Shown here in pieces: positions 1-11,552 of a stretch of 64,000 bases of DNA. Position 1 is the first letter of the stretch. Every line of letters begins with the position of its first letter. The DNA is taken from assembly GCA_014529385.2 (NCBI GenBank), contig CM043952.1, forward strand, positions 54,208,119 through 54,272,118, in the 5' to 3' direction. The notes below the pieces were generated by a model. It was given only the letters and a program-made list of their open reading frames with translations. It had not been told where the DNA came from and searched no databases. Made by a program: the position numbers and the translations under genes. This stretch comes from Adiantum capillus-veneris (Eukaryota > Streptophyta > Polypodiopsida > Polypodiales > Pteridaceae).

Positions 1-905
1 CTCTCCTACCCTACTTCTCCTCTCTAGTGAGAGGTCAATTGAAGCAAAAGCACTCTAAAAATCTGGTAATGCATCCCAGACGGTTACCAATGAATTCACA
101 TATAGTAATAAGTTGCTCATTGATATCTATGATTTGAGCAAGAAAAAATTTCATTTCATCTTCCTCATGGATGATCTTTGATTCTAGTTGTTTAAGTAGA
201 TATGCTATGTTTGCTTCATTGTGACCTGCATAAAATCCAATGAGAATGTCCCAAGCTTGTTTTGCTATTTTTGCTAAAGAAATGTACTGGTTTGTTTGAT
301 CGACAACACAATCAATGCATGCACTTGCACATCTCTACTAATCCAATGGGCCTATTCAACAACACAAGTAGCAGGAGAAGGACGGTTAGAACCTGCAATA
401 TCCTCCATAGAACTTTGGCGTACATCAAAATCATTCACAATGTTCCATACACCCTTTGAAATAAGTACATGTTGCATCATGTAAGCCCAAAATGGATAGT
501 TGTTTCTATCCATTTTGTCATCTTGAAAACAACATTGCTCTTAGCCATAGTAAAAGATAAAACTTGATGTAGAAAATGCCCAAATTGAGTTGAAATTGAA
601 GAGTTACTATTTGTGGCTATAAAGCACATTCCACAATAGACTATCAAAGACATGTTATGCAAAATTTGCAGTGAAAGAGTGCACAAAAGCACAAAATTGC
701 CTCCGCACTACCTATAGTAGTGGAAATGTAGGTCAAGATGAGCCCAAATAATAGATATGAGTGCATTGAGCTCTATGAGCACGTCCAAAGTATTTATCAA
801 CCGGTTGATGCTCGCCAAAGCTTACCAAATTGATGAAAGTGAGCAGGGTGTGCTAGTGATATTGGTAGCTATGCTTAGGGGGATGGAACGTGCTCTCATA
901 CCAAT
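1..905 (-). mobile_element. Decayed Ty1/Copia gag and leader fragment
   Basis: Read on the minus strand this follows the gag and 5' leader of the complete Copia element at 9087-14244. Positions 60-270 parallel 13090-13310, the gag start region near 545 parallels 13652, and 560-905 parallels the leader just inside the LTR. Numerous indels and stops leave no usable frame. The order gag, leader, LTR remnant shows that this was the 5' end of a minus-strand element cut by the window edge. Family assignment rests on direct comparison within the window. Confidence 0.75.
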
Positions 906-1008
906 TGTTGGAATTAGGGTTGTAGGAATGTACACACAACTTGGAGATGGAGAAGAAACTTAAGACACAAAATAGAGAGTGTGTTAATAAGTGTGCAAGT
1001 ACATGTTT
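906..1008 (-). repeat. Truncated Copia LTR fragment
   Basis: Begins TGTTGGAATTAGGGTTG like the LTRs at 9087 and 14017 and stays alignable for about 100 bp (acacacaacttggag, agagtgtgtt, gtgtgcaa). It then switches abruptly to Gypsy sequence, so the LTR is broken. The bases before it (ataccaat) are the outer edge of the minus-strand primer binding site, as in the intact element. Confidence 0.7.
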
Positions 1009-1260
1009 GTTCAACGTAACTCTTCACCATGGGCTTCCCCCATTTTGTTGGTGAAGCAAAACGATGGTAGTATGTGCATGTGTCCCAACCAATGCTCCGA
1101 CTACTTATATGACACTCATGGACAATATGAATGTTTGATTATGCCTTTTGGTTAAACCAATGCTCCAGCTAGTTTCATGGCACTCATTAATAGTATTTTG
1201 AAAGGGTATCTCGGTAAACTTGTCATTGTTTCCTCGATCACACCACCTCACTTGCTAATA
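1009..1260 (+). pseudogene. Ty3/Gypsy reverse transcriptase fragment
   Basis: Conceptual translation across frames shows SPWASPILLVKQNDGSM, then a jump to a MPFGL-N-APASFMALMN-like stretch and a GKLVIVFLDH-like stretch. These are conserved blocks of Gypsy reverse transcriptase, in the correct order, but with an internal deletion and stops. It lies in the opposite orientation to its neighbours, so it is a separate fragment. Confidence 0.65.
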
Positions 1261-3023
1261 AAATGTTAGTTGATATGAGGGATCAAGGACCAACAATATG
1301 CTCCTTGGTAGTCTACATTCATACCCAAGCCCTGCCCACAGAGTTTATTGAATCGCACCATATGTTGAAGGTGAGTACTCAATTGGGTAGCTTGTGGTGG
1401 TTTTTGGTGTTCTATTACGTTGTGTAGTACATCATGTGTGTGTGGGATTATGGCATGATTTAGATACTTTGTTAACCCATCCATCTGAGGATGGTATGGC
1501 AAGATAAAGAGCTACTAGATCCCTAGGCTTTGAGTGAGTATGTGTAATACTTCACTCTTGAATTGTCTGTCCTGATCTGCAAGGGACAACCTTGGCTTTA
1601 AATAAGTTTTTGAAGAAGAGATGAAATCAGGTAGGGCATTGACTTTGCACCATCTAGTGAGGTATTCTATGATGACGAGGATATGGCGGTTTCAAGGCAA
1701 GGATGTAGGAAAGGGACACATAAGATCCCATCCTACTAACTCAAAAGGCTCACTTAGATAGGAGATAAATGTCTCTACATTTTGGGTGGCGTTTTAACAC
1801 TTTGACATTTGGTGCATTGTTGATGAAGTGTGATACACATTTCCGCTAGTAATAATAATGAAGCCTCGGCTTTCCTAAAACCTTGAACATTGTGAAAACC
1901 AAGATGGCTTGAAAGAGGATGTGAGTGATAGAAATTCATGTAGTGTTGCTGGAGTGGTTGTGGAACAAAAATTTGAGGAGCCTAATGTTGGGATATGTTT
2001 TGTAGTACTTGATTAATGATGAAAAATCATTGATGTTCACCATTAGGTTGAGGGGACTAAGCCTACCTGATGATGCTTGTATAGAAGAGGGATTAGTGGT
2101 TTATGATCTTTCTCTATTCTGCTTGTACCCTAAAGTTACAGATGAAACTTGTGACAATGGCAAAGAAAATCTTTCTCTATGGTTGAGTACTTAGTTTTAG
2201 ATTTGGTGAGAGCACACCTAATGATAGAGATTGACTGTTATCTTTGTTGCTCATCTTTTTGGAGTAAAACCACGCCTACACCCTGATTGGAGGCATTGGT
2301 TTGCACCATGAATGGCTTTTGAAAGTCGCTTGCATGAGGTGTGTTGGCAAGGTGAACATTTATCAAACACACCATGTTTCTAGGAGATGCAGTAGCTTGA
2401 AATTGCGAGTGGTGTTCTTCCTCAGACCTCTTGCTCAGTTGTTTTTTGGAGAGTCCCCCAAGGAGGTAGCATCAAATATGACCATACATATTGCAACAAA
2501 AGCACTTGGGTCGACCTTGCACATCACGGTTGGGTAAAGCATGGCAAGGATTGACCTGGACATTTTGTATGTTGATATCCATGGGTGTGGGAGTTGCCTC
2601 TACCCAGTGTTGAGTAGGTAATGGCGTTGCCAATGTGGGGCTTGAGTCAAATTGTGCAGTGCCTTCTATTTGTTACGCAATCTAGATATCAGCATGAAAA
2701 GAGGTGGGTCCCTGGTCATGTATATGCAAGGAAAGGTCATGCAAGAGGTGAGGCCAAAGGAAGAATAATTTCATCTCTTTAGACATGGTGGGATTAGCTC
2801 TCAAAAATAGATGATTCATTTTGACTACAAAGTGTGAAATGCTTTAAAGAACTAACTTGTTGAAGTGCAGTCTATGTGATATTATGGTGATAAATTTGTT
2901 GGATAAGCAATGACTTAAGCACATACCAATCATCTTAAATGTCATCTTGATGCTATGTAAACCAAGTTGCTGTTACCCATTTTACTAAGGTTATGACCTC
3001 CATTGCCTTGTGTTAGCCAATTG
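1261..3023 (-). mobile_element. Rearranged Ty3/Gypsy remnant (integrase, gag)
   Basis: On the minus strand 1266-1500 encodes PYHPQMDGLTKYLNHAI, matching the integrase block that follows the second catalytic Asp. Positions 1500-1830 give further degraded integrase-core sequence (for example LTRWCKVNALPDF and ADQDRQF). Around 2475-2560 a broken CCHC knuckle (CFCCNMYGH) marks the end of gag, with gag-like sequence to about 3000. Protease and reverse transcriptase between them are missing or unrecognisable (about 1900-2475). There is no intact frame. Confidence 0.55.
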
Positions 3024-3261
3024 TGACAACCAGCTACATTGTTGGCAAACTCCCTTGTCAACAGCCTATGGAGAAACCCCTATCGAGTTTGTCATCGGTC
3101 TCTCGTTCATCTTTCCTTCCTACTTTCTCTATGCTAATGTCCACCTGCTCCTCTTCTCTGTACTAATGTTAGTAAGACATGGCAAATAATACAACCTTCT
3201 TTTGTTATCTATCTCTCTTATTAAACTAACTAACTAATCTTTACATAAGAAGCGTTTCACA
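3024..3261 (+). repeat. 5' LTR of Gypsy element, internally deleted
   Basis: Starts TGACAAC and ends near TTCACA. Its body (tatggagaa-cccct, tttctctatgctaatgt, ttgttatctatctct, taactaactaatct) aligns with 7780-8015. It lacks about 275 bp present in the 3' copy, removed shortly after the start. Confidence 0.7.
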
Positions 3262-3639
3262 CATGTGAAGAATTGGTGGAGTTGATGGACTATAAAACAT
3301 TATTATCAATGAGGTGAAGACAAGGGAAGACCACCTACGATTCTCGATAAATGGAAAGAAGACGCCAAATCCACATAAATTGGTGCTCCTACCTAACAAG
3401 TGGATCAAACGAAGACCAAAAAGAAAAGATATGATTGGGTACTTTTCAATATCTTCAGTATATTATTAACATGAGTACCAAGTACTCTGCTGAATTCATG
3501 GACGTTGCACCATCTGCGGTCCCAAGTGTAACAAATGAAAACCTAAGCCAAAATCTCGTTCAACAACTTTAGCAAAGTAATTAGATGTTGATAACGTTGA
3601 TGGCTAATCAGCAAATGCAAAAGTAGAAAATCCTAGTAC

Positions 3640-4310
3640 ACAAACAAAGCAATTGTGATAGTCATGTTTGCCCTAAGTCATTTTCAAGGTTGCAGACAAA
3701 ATATGTGCTATCATGGCTAGATCATTTCAAAAATATGGCCACTTATCATGATTGGAATAGTTCTAAAAAAATAGCAGAAGTATGCACGGTTCTTAAACGA
3801 TTGGTATTCACATGGTATGTACAGCAAGACCATAATGTCAAGCAAAACCGGGACACATTTAAAAATACTTATTTAAAGGCTTTGGACAAGAAGATGTGAC
3901 AAAAAGCACTCTATCTCAGCTACAAGGTTGTAAAAAATTACAACACAAGCCAGATTCTCAATTTGTTGTTCGTTTGAAACAAATTTTATTACGAATTGAT
4001 CCACGAATGCCAAAAAATATGAAACTACATTTTTTGTGGTCACGATTGCAACATGATCTCTATACATTGGTAAAGCATCAAGCCCCATCAACATTTGCTA
4101 ACACTATCAAAATAAAACAAAGAATCAAAGGAAGCACTATAGATGTTACCCTAGACAAAATCACGACCAAAATGATGAATGGAATGAAGCTATTTCTATG
4201 GATATTGATATACAAAATGTTTAGCAAAGACTTCCTACATGTGACACATAAGGAAGACCAAGATGTTTTAATTGCAATATCTTTGGGCAGGTAGCACGTT
4301 ATTACAAGTG
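3640..4310 (+). pseudogene. Gypsy gag remnant
   Basis: Capsid-like sequence with LSWLDHFKNMATYHDW, VLKRLVFTWYVQQ and DTFKNTYLKAL spacing, as in plant Gypsy gag (coat precursor that packages the element RNA in cytoplasmic particles). An in-frame stop near 3898 separates two halves whose frames differ. No CCHC knuckle survives between here and the protease. Confidence 0.6.
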
Positions 4311-4439
4311 ATCACAAAGGTATGTAAGAAGAAAAAATACCAAATGCATAAGTAGTAGATGATGCAGTCGATTTGGTGGCTATACTAGAAAACTTCTGAG
4401 CGGTGGATTTTGGAGGCCACACACTCGCACATGTAGGCC

Positions 4440-4742
4440 TTCACAGTGTATCAAAAGACAAGAAAATTGTATTTAATCAAGGCATGCTTGCTTGGGGAAG
4501 ATATCAAAGTTCTTCTTGATTCTGGCAATTCAATATTGTCCATCAGTGAAGAATTGGTGCAAAAAATGCGATTCAACACAAAACAAGCACCATTGATTTC
4601 AGATTTCTTTGGTGATCATCAAAAAATCTATAAGTCGAACATGATAGTGCAAGACAAACTGCAAATAGGCATAGTAGAGTATGTCCACTCATATTATGTT
4701 CTACTTAAACGGATATCTGCCATAACTGTGAGATGTGACTAG
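4440..4742 (+). pseudogene. Gypsy aspartic protease remnant
   Basis: An open stretch of about 98 residues contains VLLDSGNSILSIS, the retropepsin active-site loop (LDSG), after an ACLLGEDIK strand. In the family this enzyme cleaves the Gag-Pol polyprotein. The catalytic Asp is retained, but gag upstream and RT downstream are in other frames or interrupted. Confidence 0.65.
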
Positions 4743-5189
4743 TTTGACAAATTTAAAGCACTCTTGGACTTTTCAAGTATATGTTTGAAATTACCAGGAA
4801 GAAGGTATATACTTTTTTAGAAGTTTGAGAAGCCACAATAATTTTAGTGTATTCATGCATTGACTAAAACAAATGACACCAGAGAACAAGAATTGATGAG
4901 CATATTACAAAAATATCCTCAAATTATTCCAAAAATGGACAATTTTCAGTAACCATGGCCCAACATGAACTATGAACAGGAGAAGCTAGACCGAATCCCC
5001 AAAGGAAAATGACATCATAAACAAAGCAACAGAAGAAAAATGGTATAGAAAGGAGTAATCCAGCCTTCACAAAGCTAGTGGGCTTCTCAATCCACTTAGT
5101 GAAGGATTCTGGAGAATACAAATTTTGTATAGATTTTTGACCCTTAAACAAAGTTATAATAAAAGATGTCTTCTTGATGCCAAGGATTG

Positions 5190-6290
5190 ACGATTCGCTT
5201 GATTAATAAGGAGTTTCATCTTATTTTACATCATTTAATTTAGCACCAAGTTGCTGGTAGATATCCATTGAGTCTAAAGACGGACCAAAGACAGCATTCA
5301 AAACAAGCAGAGGATTTTACAAATTTATAGTAGTGGCTTTTGGACTTACAGATGCTGCATGAACTTTTCAAAGATTAGTCAACTTTGCCTTTTTAGATCT
5401 CATTGACGGAAAGTGTCAGCTGTGTACTTAGATGATGTTTTGGAACATACAAAGACATGGGATGAACATTTAGAAGTGGTGCAGGAAGAGGTCCTTCACC
5501 AACTATAGAAGTTCAACTTCAAATTACAGCTACACAATTGTGAATGGGGTAAGAGAAAGCTTAGATTTTTGGGCTATATTGTATCTAAGGAAGGCATCAA
5601 TGTTGACCCTAAGAAAGTAATGGCAATCAAAAGCTTTACAGTCCCATAAAATGTTAAAGACGTGAAGAAGTTTCTTTGATTAATCAACGTTTTAGGAAAA
5701 TTTATTCCCATTTGGGCTACTCTAGCAAGCCCTTTTCACAAATTATTGAAAAAGAAAACAAAATTTGAGTGGGAAAATAAACACCAAGAAGCTTTCAACA
5801 AATTGAAATATCAAATTATGGAAGATATAGTTTTATGACATCCGGATTTTGAGAAACCGTTTTTATTAAGGACCGATGCCTCCAACATAGGGGTAGGTGT
5901 TGTGTCAATGCAACAGGATTCAAGTACAAAAATTCGAAACCGATAGCTTTTATCAGTCAAAGTCTAACAAAGTGTGAAAGAAATTACTCAGTGATAGAGC
6001 GAGAATTACTAGTTGTGGTGTGGGCTTTGCAGATTTTACATGCTTGTGTTCATGGGTCTCAACTTATAGTAGAAACAAATCATCAGCCTTTGACGACGAG
6101 GATAAAGAAGCAACATCCTCCAGGATGACTTTTGCAATGGATTTTAGCGTTTTGCAAGACTATCGGTTTAAACTAAAAGATGGTGCAAGGAAAAAGAATA
6201 AAATAGCAGATTCTTTATCAAGATTAGAAGTTCAAGCATCGAAAACATTTCCACTTAACTTGGACCTTACTCGATTAACACGGGCATAGG
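5190..6290 (+). pseudogene. Gypsy reverse transcriptase and RNase H remnant
   Basis: Blocks in order: degraded finger/palm sequence (5240-5400, with FGLTDAA-TFQRLVN), a damaged catalytic segment, the thumb (LRFLGYIVSKEGI-like, 5560-5610), then RNase H with ERNYSVIERELLVVVWAL (5975-6040) and KKNKIADSLSRLE (6190-6235). Stops and frameshifts are frequent. The RNase H C-terminus is the best preserved piece. Confidence 0.65.
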
Positions 6291-7190
6291 CAAGTGACTC
6301 AACTATTCAAGACATCATAAGTTGACTCCAACAAGCAAAAGAGGACCAAATCACACAGTGCTTTATAATGAAAGATGGAGTTCTATATGTTGCACCCAAT
6401 AAAGATCTATTGTGACCCACCTGGGTTTCCATAAATGTTTGGGTATTCTCCGACAAAGTTTAAACTAGCCAGAAATGCACAAATCTGTCCACGAACTACT
6501 CACCTCTTGTGGACTATGCATGTCAACAAAAGAACCAAACAAAAAACCATAGGGATTATTGGACCTCTTGAGATAGTTGCTTGGGATATTGTTGGCCCTT
6601 TTCCTATTTCAACAATAGGAAACATGTATATTATTGTAGCCACTAAGTATCTCACAAAGGGGTGTGAGGCTAAGCCATTGTCAAAATCCATGGCAAGAGC
6701 AGTTGCTAAATTTCTGCTAGAAGATATTTCATATGTACTATATGTATACAAACGTATAGTGAAAAGTTCAACCAGAATCAGCCCTTTTCGAGCATTGTAT
6801 GGAAGCGACCCAATTTTCCCACCTCAACTACCATTTATATAGGACAAAAAATATATCACAATGCTAATCAATGGTATGCTCATAAGCAAGAAAAACAACC
6901 TTTGTTGGGACAAGCAATACTAAATAGCATTTGAAAAGCACAAGCTCAATACAAACGCAACTTTAATGAGGGGAGAATCTCCACAGAGTATACTCAAGCA
7001 CAAAAAGTTTACGTATATTTCCCACGACGACATGAAAACAACTCAAAAATGCTTGTTCACAAATGGGTTAGTCCGTATACAGTACAAAGTAGAATCTGGA
7101 GTAGCACATATAATTTGCAACGCGATCATAACAACTCTCATATAGTAGCTCATGTTTCTCAACTCCGTCTGCTTGAACAACGATAGAATT
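6291..7190 (+). pseudogene. Gypsy integrase remnant lacking most of its core
   Basis: N-terminal integrase sequence at 6430-6700 includes a WDIVGPFPIST block and a TKYLTKG strand. It jumps near 6750 directly to a post-core segment (SSTRISPFRALYGSDP). The second Asp and the Glu of the D,D-E triad are therefore absent. Positions 6960-7190 give the C-terminal region (KVYVYFPRR, HKWVSPYTVQSR, NNSHIVAHVSQLR), shifted in frame. Confidence 0.6.
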
Positions 7191-7500
7191 GCAGACAAAA
7201 CTAGGGTGAAATTGTTGTTCTTGTGATAGTATGGGAACAATCCAAAAAAAACTCATCAAAGTAAAGTCATATGATATGTAGTTATGAACGTGAGAAAAAG
7301 GTGCAATGCAGGGAAGCATAGCATTGCAATGGCAAAGTGCAAAGATTAAGAGATCATTTCCTATCACATTGGGATGCCCCTTGAGGGTGAATACACTCCA
7401 CTCTCACCTAGGGTATGGGAAGAATACCATAGAACAAAAGCTATTCGGCAACAATTCGAGAATGAAGCATTGAAGAAGAAAGCCAGATACCGTAAAGAAA

Positions 7501-8015
7501 TGACAACTTGATTGCCTTCAAATCTAGCTACCCCACACTTTCTTAGCTGCAATCGTCCTCCCTTGGAGTCCATTGAGGGGGGGGGGGGGGGGGGGGGGGT
7601 TCCGATTGTGTGGTTGCCCAAGATGTGGGCATGGTGCTGCCAACAAGGCCATCGTGAGTGCCTCCTCCTCCTCCTATCTCTTGAGAGCCACCTCGGAGGT
7701 GACCCTCCGAATCTCAATCGAGGTATTAAATACTCTCCCAAACAGTGTTGAGGGCAGCAACTCTAGAGACCAACTCCGTCGTCAGCAGTCTATGGAGAAG
7801 CCCCTGTCGAGTTGGTCATCCGCCCCTCATTCATTACCTGATCACCTTTCCTTCCCACTTTCTCTATGCTAATGTTCACATGTTCCTCTTCTCTATAATA
7901 AGGCTTAGTAAGGCATGGAGAATAATAAAACCCTGTTTTGTTATCTATCTCTTTTAGCTTTTAGCTTTCAGTTATTGAATTAACTAACTAATCTCCACAT
8001 AAGAGGCATTTTACA
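7501..8015 (+). repeat. 3' LTR of Gypsy element, with G23 run
   Basis: Starts TGACAAC and ends TTTTACA, 515 bp. It is the fuller of the two LTR copies. A 23-base G homopolymer lies at 7577-7599. Frames overlapping this segment are LTR shadow reading, not genes. Confidence 0.7.
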
Positions 8016-8379
8016 ATACATAGTTGTACAAGTATTAACTCACTAAATATCCCTTGCACCACTACAAAGGTTAAAACCTTTGTACCACTCTCACCTTGTT
8101 CCTTAGTACTCCACCCTTCAATTCATTCCTTGCTCAAAAAAATACCTTATTTCAAGTACCTTGCCCAAGCAAGCTAAACCCAAAACACCCACATTATAAA
8201 CCCACACTCCTCAACTCTAGCCGTCTTAATCTTTAAACTTCACCATCGGAAGAGCTCATTTACAAGAAATGCATTTTGGTGTTCTAATCACTCCTAACAC
8301 ACCAAGTTTGTAAGTTAAACTTTGGCCTTTTGGCATGCTTGCATTGTCTTTATTTTTTTAACTCCTATTTGCAACTACA
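8016..8379. other. Unassigned spacer
   Basis: AT-rich sequence between the Gypsy 3' LTR and an older Copia remnant. I see no frame, terminal repeat or structural RNA signal. Confidence 0.4.
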
Positions 8380-9086
8380 TTACACAAAATTGTCCCGACG
8401 AAACTTAGAATTCTTTATTTTGCCAAAACTACAGCCTTCACATACATGTCAAGTTTTACAAGTACAAATATAGATAATACATCCCCCTTGATCTAGGTAT
8501 GTATAAATTATCAAAAAGTGTGGGAAAATTACCACCTAAAGGAGGAAGCACAACCTTAATCCGTTATCTAGATAAGAAGCATTGTTGGCTAGGGATATTC
8601 TCAAGAGAAGTGAACAAATCACAATCATACATAATGTGCTTATTTGTATAATTATCAAAGTACCGCACATAATCCACAACTCTTCAAAGAAGAGAATGGT
8701 CATATTGATGCTATGTACCAAAAGCCCATTTAGCATCCTAAACAACATTTGCCAAATTTGCATTTCAAGAAGCATTTGCAATGGTTTCACTTGCCTTATT
8801 CTTGAAAACCTCTTTAACTTTAGTATTAGGATAGCTTAATGAGATGATCATTTGCCTTCCTATATTGATCTCTCACCTTCTTCTTTCCTCCTTCACCACC
8901 AGAGTTCTCAGACCTATTGTTGATCCAAAGCAACTGCTTGCTTTTGCAGGCTTGTTGTTCAAAGTAGCATAAGATGTGGAAACATTCATATTCTTCTTTT
9001 GAGTAGCCACAAATTCCTATTCATCAGAATGCATGTTCATGTAGATAATAAATTTTTTCCTCATTACGTCTTGCATACAAGGCAAC
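8380..9086 (-). mobile_element. Older Copia copy, left part (pre-integrase to gag)
   Basis: Minus-strand sequence parallels the intact Copia: 8390-8460 matches the pre-integrase region (aacttagaa, acagccttcacatacatg), 8560-8690 matches protease flanks, and 8870-9080 matches gag. It stops at 9086 where the younger Copia LTR begins, and gag resumes at 14245. The two pieces are therefore one older element split by the insertion. Confidence 0.7.
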
Positions 9087-9314
9087 TGTTGGAATTAGGG
9101 TTGCAGAGAAACGCACACAGCTTGGAGAAGACGAAGGAAGCTCAAGGCACACAATAGAGTGTGTATTACTTAGTGTGCAATGGAAAGATAGATAGCCCTA
9201 GAGTGATGGGCGTATATACAATTCTCGGGGGGAAAAACCTCCTAAAGAGGGAAAAAAATGCCCCGGCGGTCCTAGTGTGTTCACACACATCACTACCACA
9301 TGTATATGGTAACA
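9087..9314 (-). repeat. 3' LTR of Copia element
   Basis: 228 bp, bounded on the minus strand by TGTTACCATA and CCTAATTCCAACA (TG...CA). Same length as the other LTR. It overlaps no coding domain. Confidence 0.93.
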
Positions 9315-9326
9315 AATCCCCCCTGG
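9315..9326 (-). other. Copia polypurine tract
   Basis: The minus strand reads CCAGGGGGGATT directly before the 3' LTR, a purine-rich plus-strand priming site in the expected place. Confidence 0.75.
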
Positions 9327-9389
9327 AGTGATGCGGTGAACGAGAGCTGGCACATGAGTAAAGGGAAGTGCCATGCCCTGAGGACATGA

Positions 9390-9875
9390 TCAGTCCACAA
9401 AGGGGAGTAGGCCCAAAGCTTTGCCGAAAGCTTCAAGCTTCTCACGAGACAATGCCTTTGTAAAAAGATCTGCAAGGTTGTCCTGTGTTGGCACATAAGC
9501 CAAGCTGATCTCTCCTGCTGAGAGCCTCTCCCTGACATAGTGGTAATGCACCTCAATGTGCTTAGTGCGAGCATGAAAAACTGGGTTCCTCGCAACAGCC
9601 AATGCGCTCTGACTGTCAGTGTAGATAGTGTTGGCAGTGTCCTGTCCAACACCCAAATCAGCCATAAGGCGTATGAGCCATACACACTCAACCGTAGCTG
9701 TGAAGACTCCCCTGTACTCAGCCTCACAACTCGAAGTGGCCACAGCAGGTTGCTTCTTGCTCAACCATGATATACATGAACAGCCAAGCATGAAACAAAA
9801 ACCACTTGTGGACACTCGCGTGTCAAAACAACCAGCCCAATCTGAGTCCGAAAAAGCATGTAAGTCTGGCGGCAA
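9390..9875 (-). pseudogene. Copia RNase H
   Basis: About 160 residues of Copia RNase H, which degrades the RNA strand of the RNA-DNA hybrid. Acidic motifs are visible: FSDSDWAGC, SSCEAEYRG and YTDSQSALA, then HIEVHYHYVRE and DNLADLFTKAL. It is in the same register as the RT frame, but separated from it by two in-frame TAG codons, at 9948-9950 and just upstream of GGSLPPDL. It ends next to the 3' PPT, as expected for a Copia polyprotein. Confidence 0.9.
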
Positions 9876-9947
9876 TGATCCCCCCTAGGGATAAAACAAG
9901 GCAAGATGTAAAGTGCCTCTAAGGTAGTGGAAAATCCTCTTGACATC

Positions 9948-11552
9948 CTACCAATGCTTAGACCCTGGGCTATGCATGAATCTGCTGACCTGTGAGACTA
10001 CAAACTGAATATCTAGCCTTGTGTTGCATACATAAATGAGGTAGCCAACAATAGTTTGGTAAAGAGTGACATCAGCAGGATTGCCAGCATCATGTAGACT
10101 CAACTTCAAACCTATTTCCATGGGAGTGGCAATAGGTTTGCAATCCTCAAGTCCAAACTTACATAGCAATGTCTCTATGTAACTTTTCTGACACAAGGCA
10201 ATACCACCATCACACTGCTTAAACTGTATACCAAAATAATGATGCAACATCCCCAAATCTTTCATCTTGAAAGTAGCATTCAAATCAGCCTTAAATTTAG
10301 CAATATGTCTCTCATTTGGTACAGTGATCAGCAAATCATCGACATAAAGAACCACAATGAGAAGTACATCATCCTCACGCTTTACATACAATGTGCTTTC
10401 TGTTGGACTGTTACGAAAGCCTTGTTTAACCAAATGAGTGTCAGCTTTCTCATACCAAGCACGAGGAGATTGCTTCAACCCATACAAAGCCTTCTTACAT
10501 TTGCACACTTTGTCCTCTTGTCCTTTTATGACAAAACCGCGGGGCTGCGTTACATAAACTTCCTCAAATATGTCACCATTCAAGAAAGCAGTAACAATGT
10601 TTGATTGATGTACATCCCAACCAAAATGAGGTGCCAATGCACATAGAAAACGCACAGTAGTCATACGACAAGTGGGAGCAAAATTCTCTTCATAATCTAT
10701 GCCTTTTTGCTGTGCATAACCCTTTGCAACAAGTCGAGCCTTATGGCGATTGATCTCACCATCCGGCTTGCATTTCAACTTGTAAACCCACTTTGTACCA
10801 ATGGCCTTTTTGCCATGAGGAAAATCACATAAAGTCCACGTGTCATTTTCTATAAGTGCATCATATTCTGATTGCATGGCAGCCATCCAATTTTTTGAAT
10901 TCTGTGCTTCATCAAAAGACAAAGGCTCCTCAATATCATGTAAGCTAGACACAGCCAAAGCATAACAATCTGATGCATAAGATGCATGGCGAGAGCCTGA
11001 ACGAGTATGACTAGACAAAGGTGCATCCAATTTACTGTCACGCAAAGTGTGCACCAACCATTTTGGCATACATCTAGCCTGCTCATTTTCAGGCCTTTCC
11101 TCATCAAGTACATCATGTACATCTGCATCAATAATAGGCTGATCTGTAACATTTTCAGAAACCCCCATAGGCTGTACATTTGCCTCATTGGAGCTTACAT
11201 TCGTATTTCCACCACTGAAAAGAGGCAACAAAGTGTCATAAATGCCCTGTGAGCTTACATTACTGTCTCTAGTACATGACAGCAAGGGCTGAACAAAATC
11301 TTCCACAAACACTACATCCCGTGAAACCAGAATACGTTTTGTTTGCGGATGATACAACCTGTAACCTTTGTTTTCAGCACTATAACCAACAAAAATACAT
11401 TTGACAACCTTATCATCCAATTTTATGCGCTGTGTTTGTGGCACCAAAGCATATGTCAAACAGCAAAAAACACGCATGTACTCAATAGAAGGCTTTCTAT
11501 CATGCCATGCAAAGCTTTTGTAGGACACCTGTTTAGTACATAAGTGGCACAC
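9948..11552 (-). pseudogene. Copia reverse transcriptase
   Basis: The frame resumes in a different register from the integrase. It begins with the integrase C-terminal region (HDRKPSIEYMRVF, KCIFVGYSAENKGYRLY), then a variable linker, then RT: GTKWVYKLK, RHKARLVAKGYAQ, the first palm segment, KALYGLKQSPRAWY and the catalytic LYVDDLLI. In the first palm segment the usual D-V-K/x-x-AFLNG is SNIVTAFLNG, so the first catalytic Asp appears to be Asn. The frame ends at TAG after GSKHW, before RNase H, in the same register. Confidence 0.9.

Larger units (their letters stand above)
3024..8015 (+). mobile_element. Decayed Ty3/Gypsy LTR retrotransposon
   Basis: Two related terminal sequences (3024-3261 and 7501-8015) flank gag, protease, reverse transcriptase, RNase H and integrase remnants in Gypsy order (integrase last). 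All frames are broken by stops and indels, and the integrase core is partly deleted. I found no convincing target-site duplication (aattg left, ataca right) and no clear tRNA-primed binding site after the left LTR. This is an old, dead insertion. Confidence 0.75.
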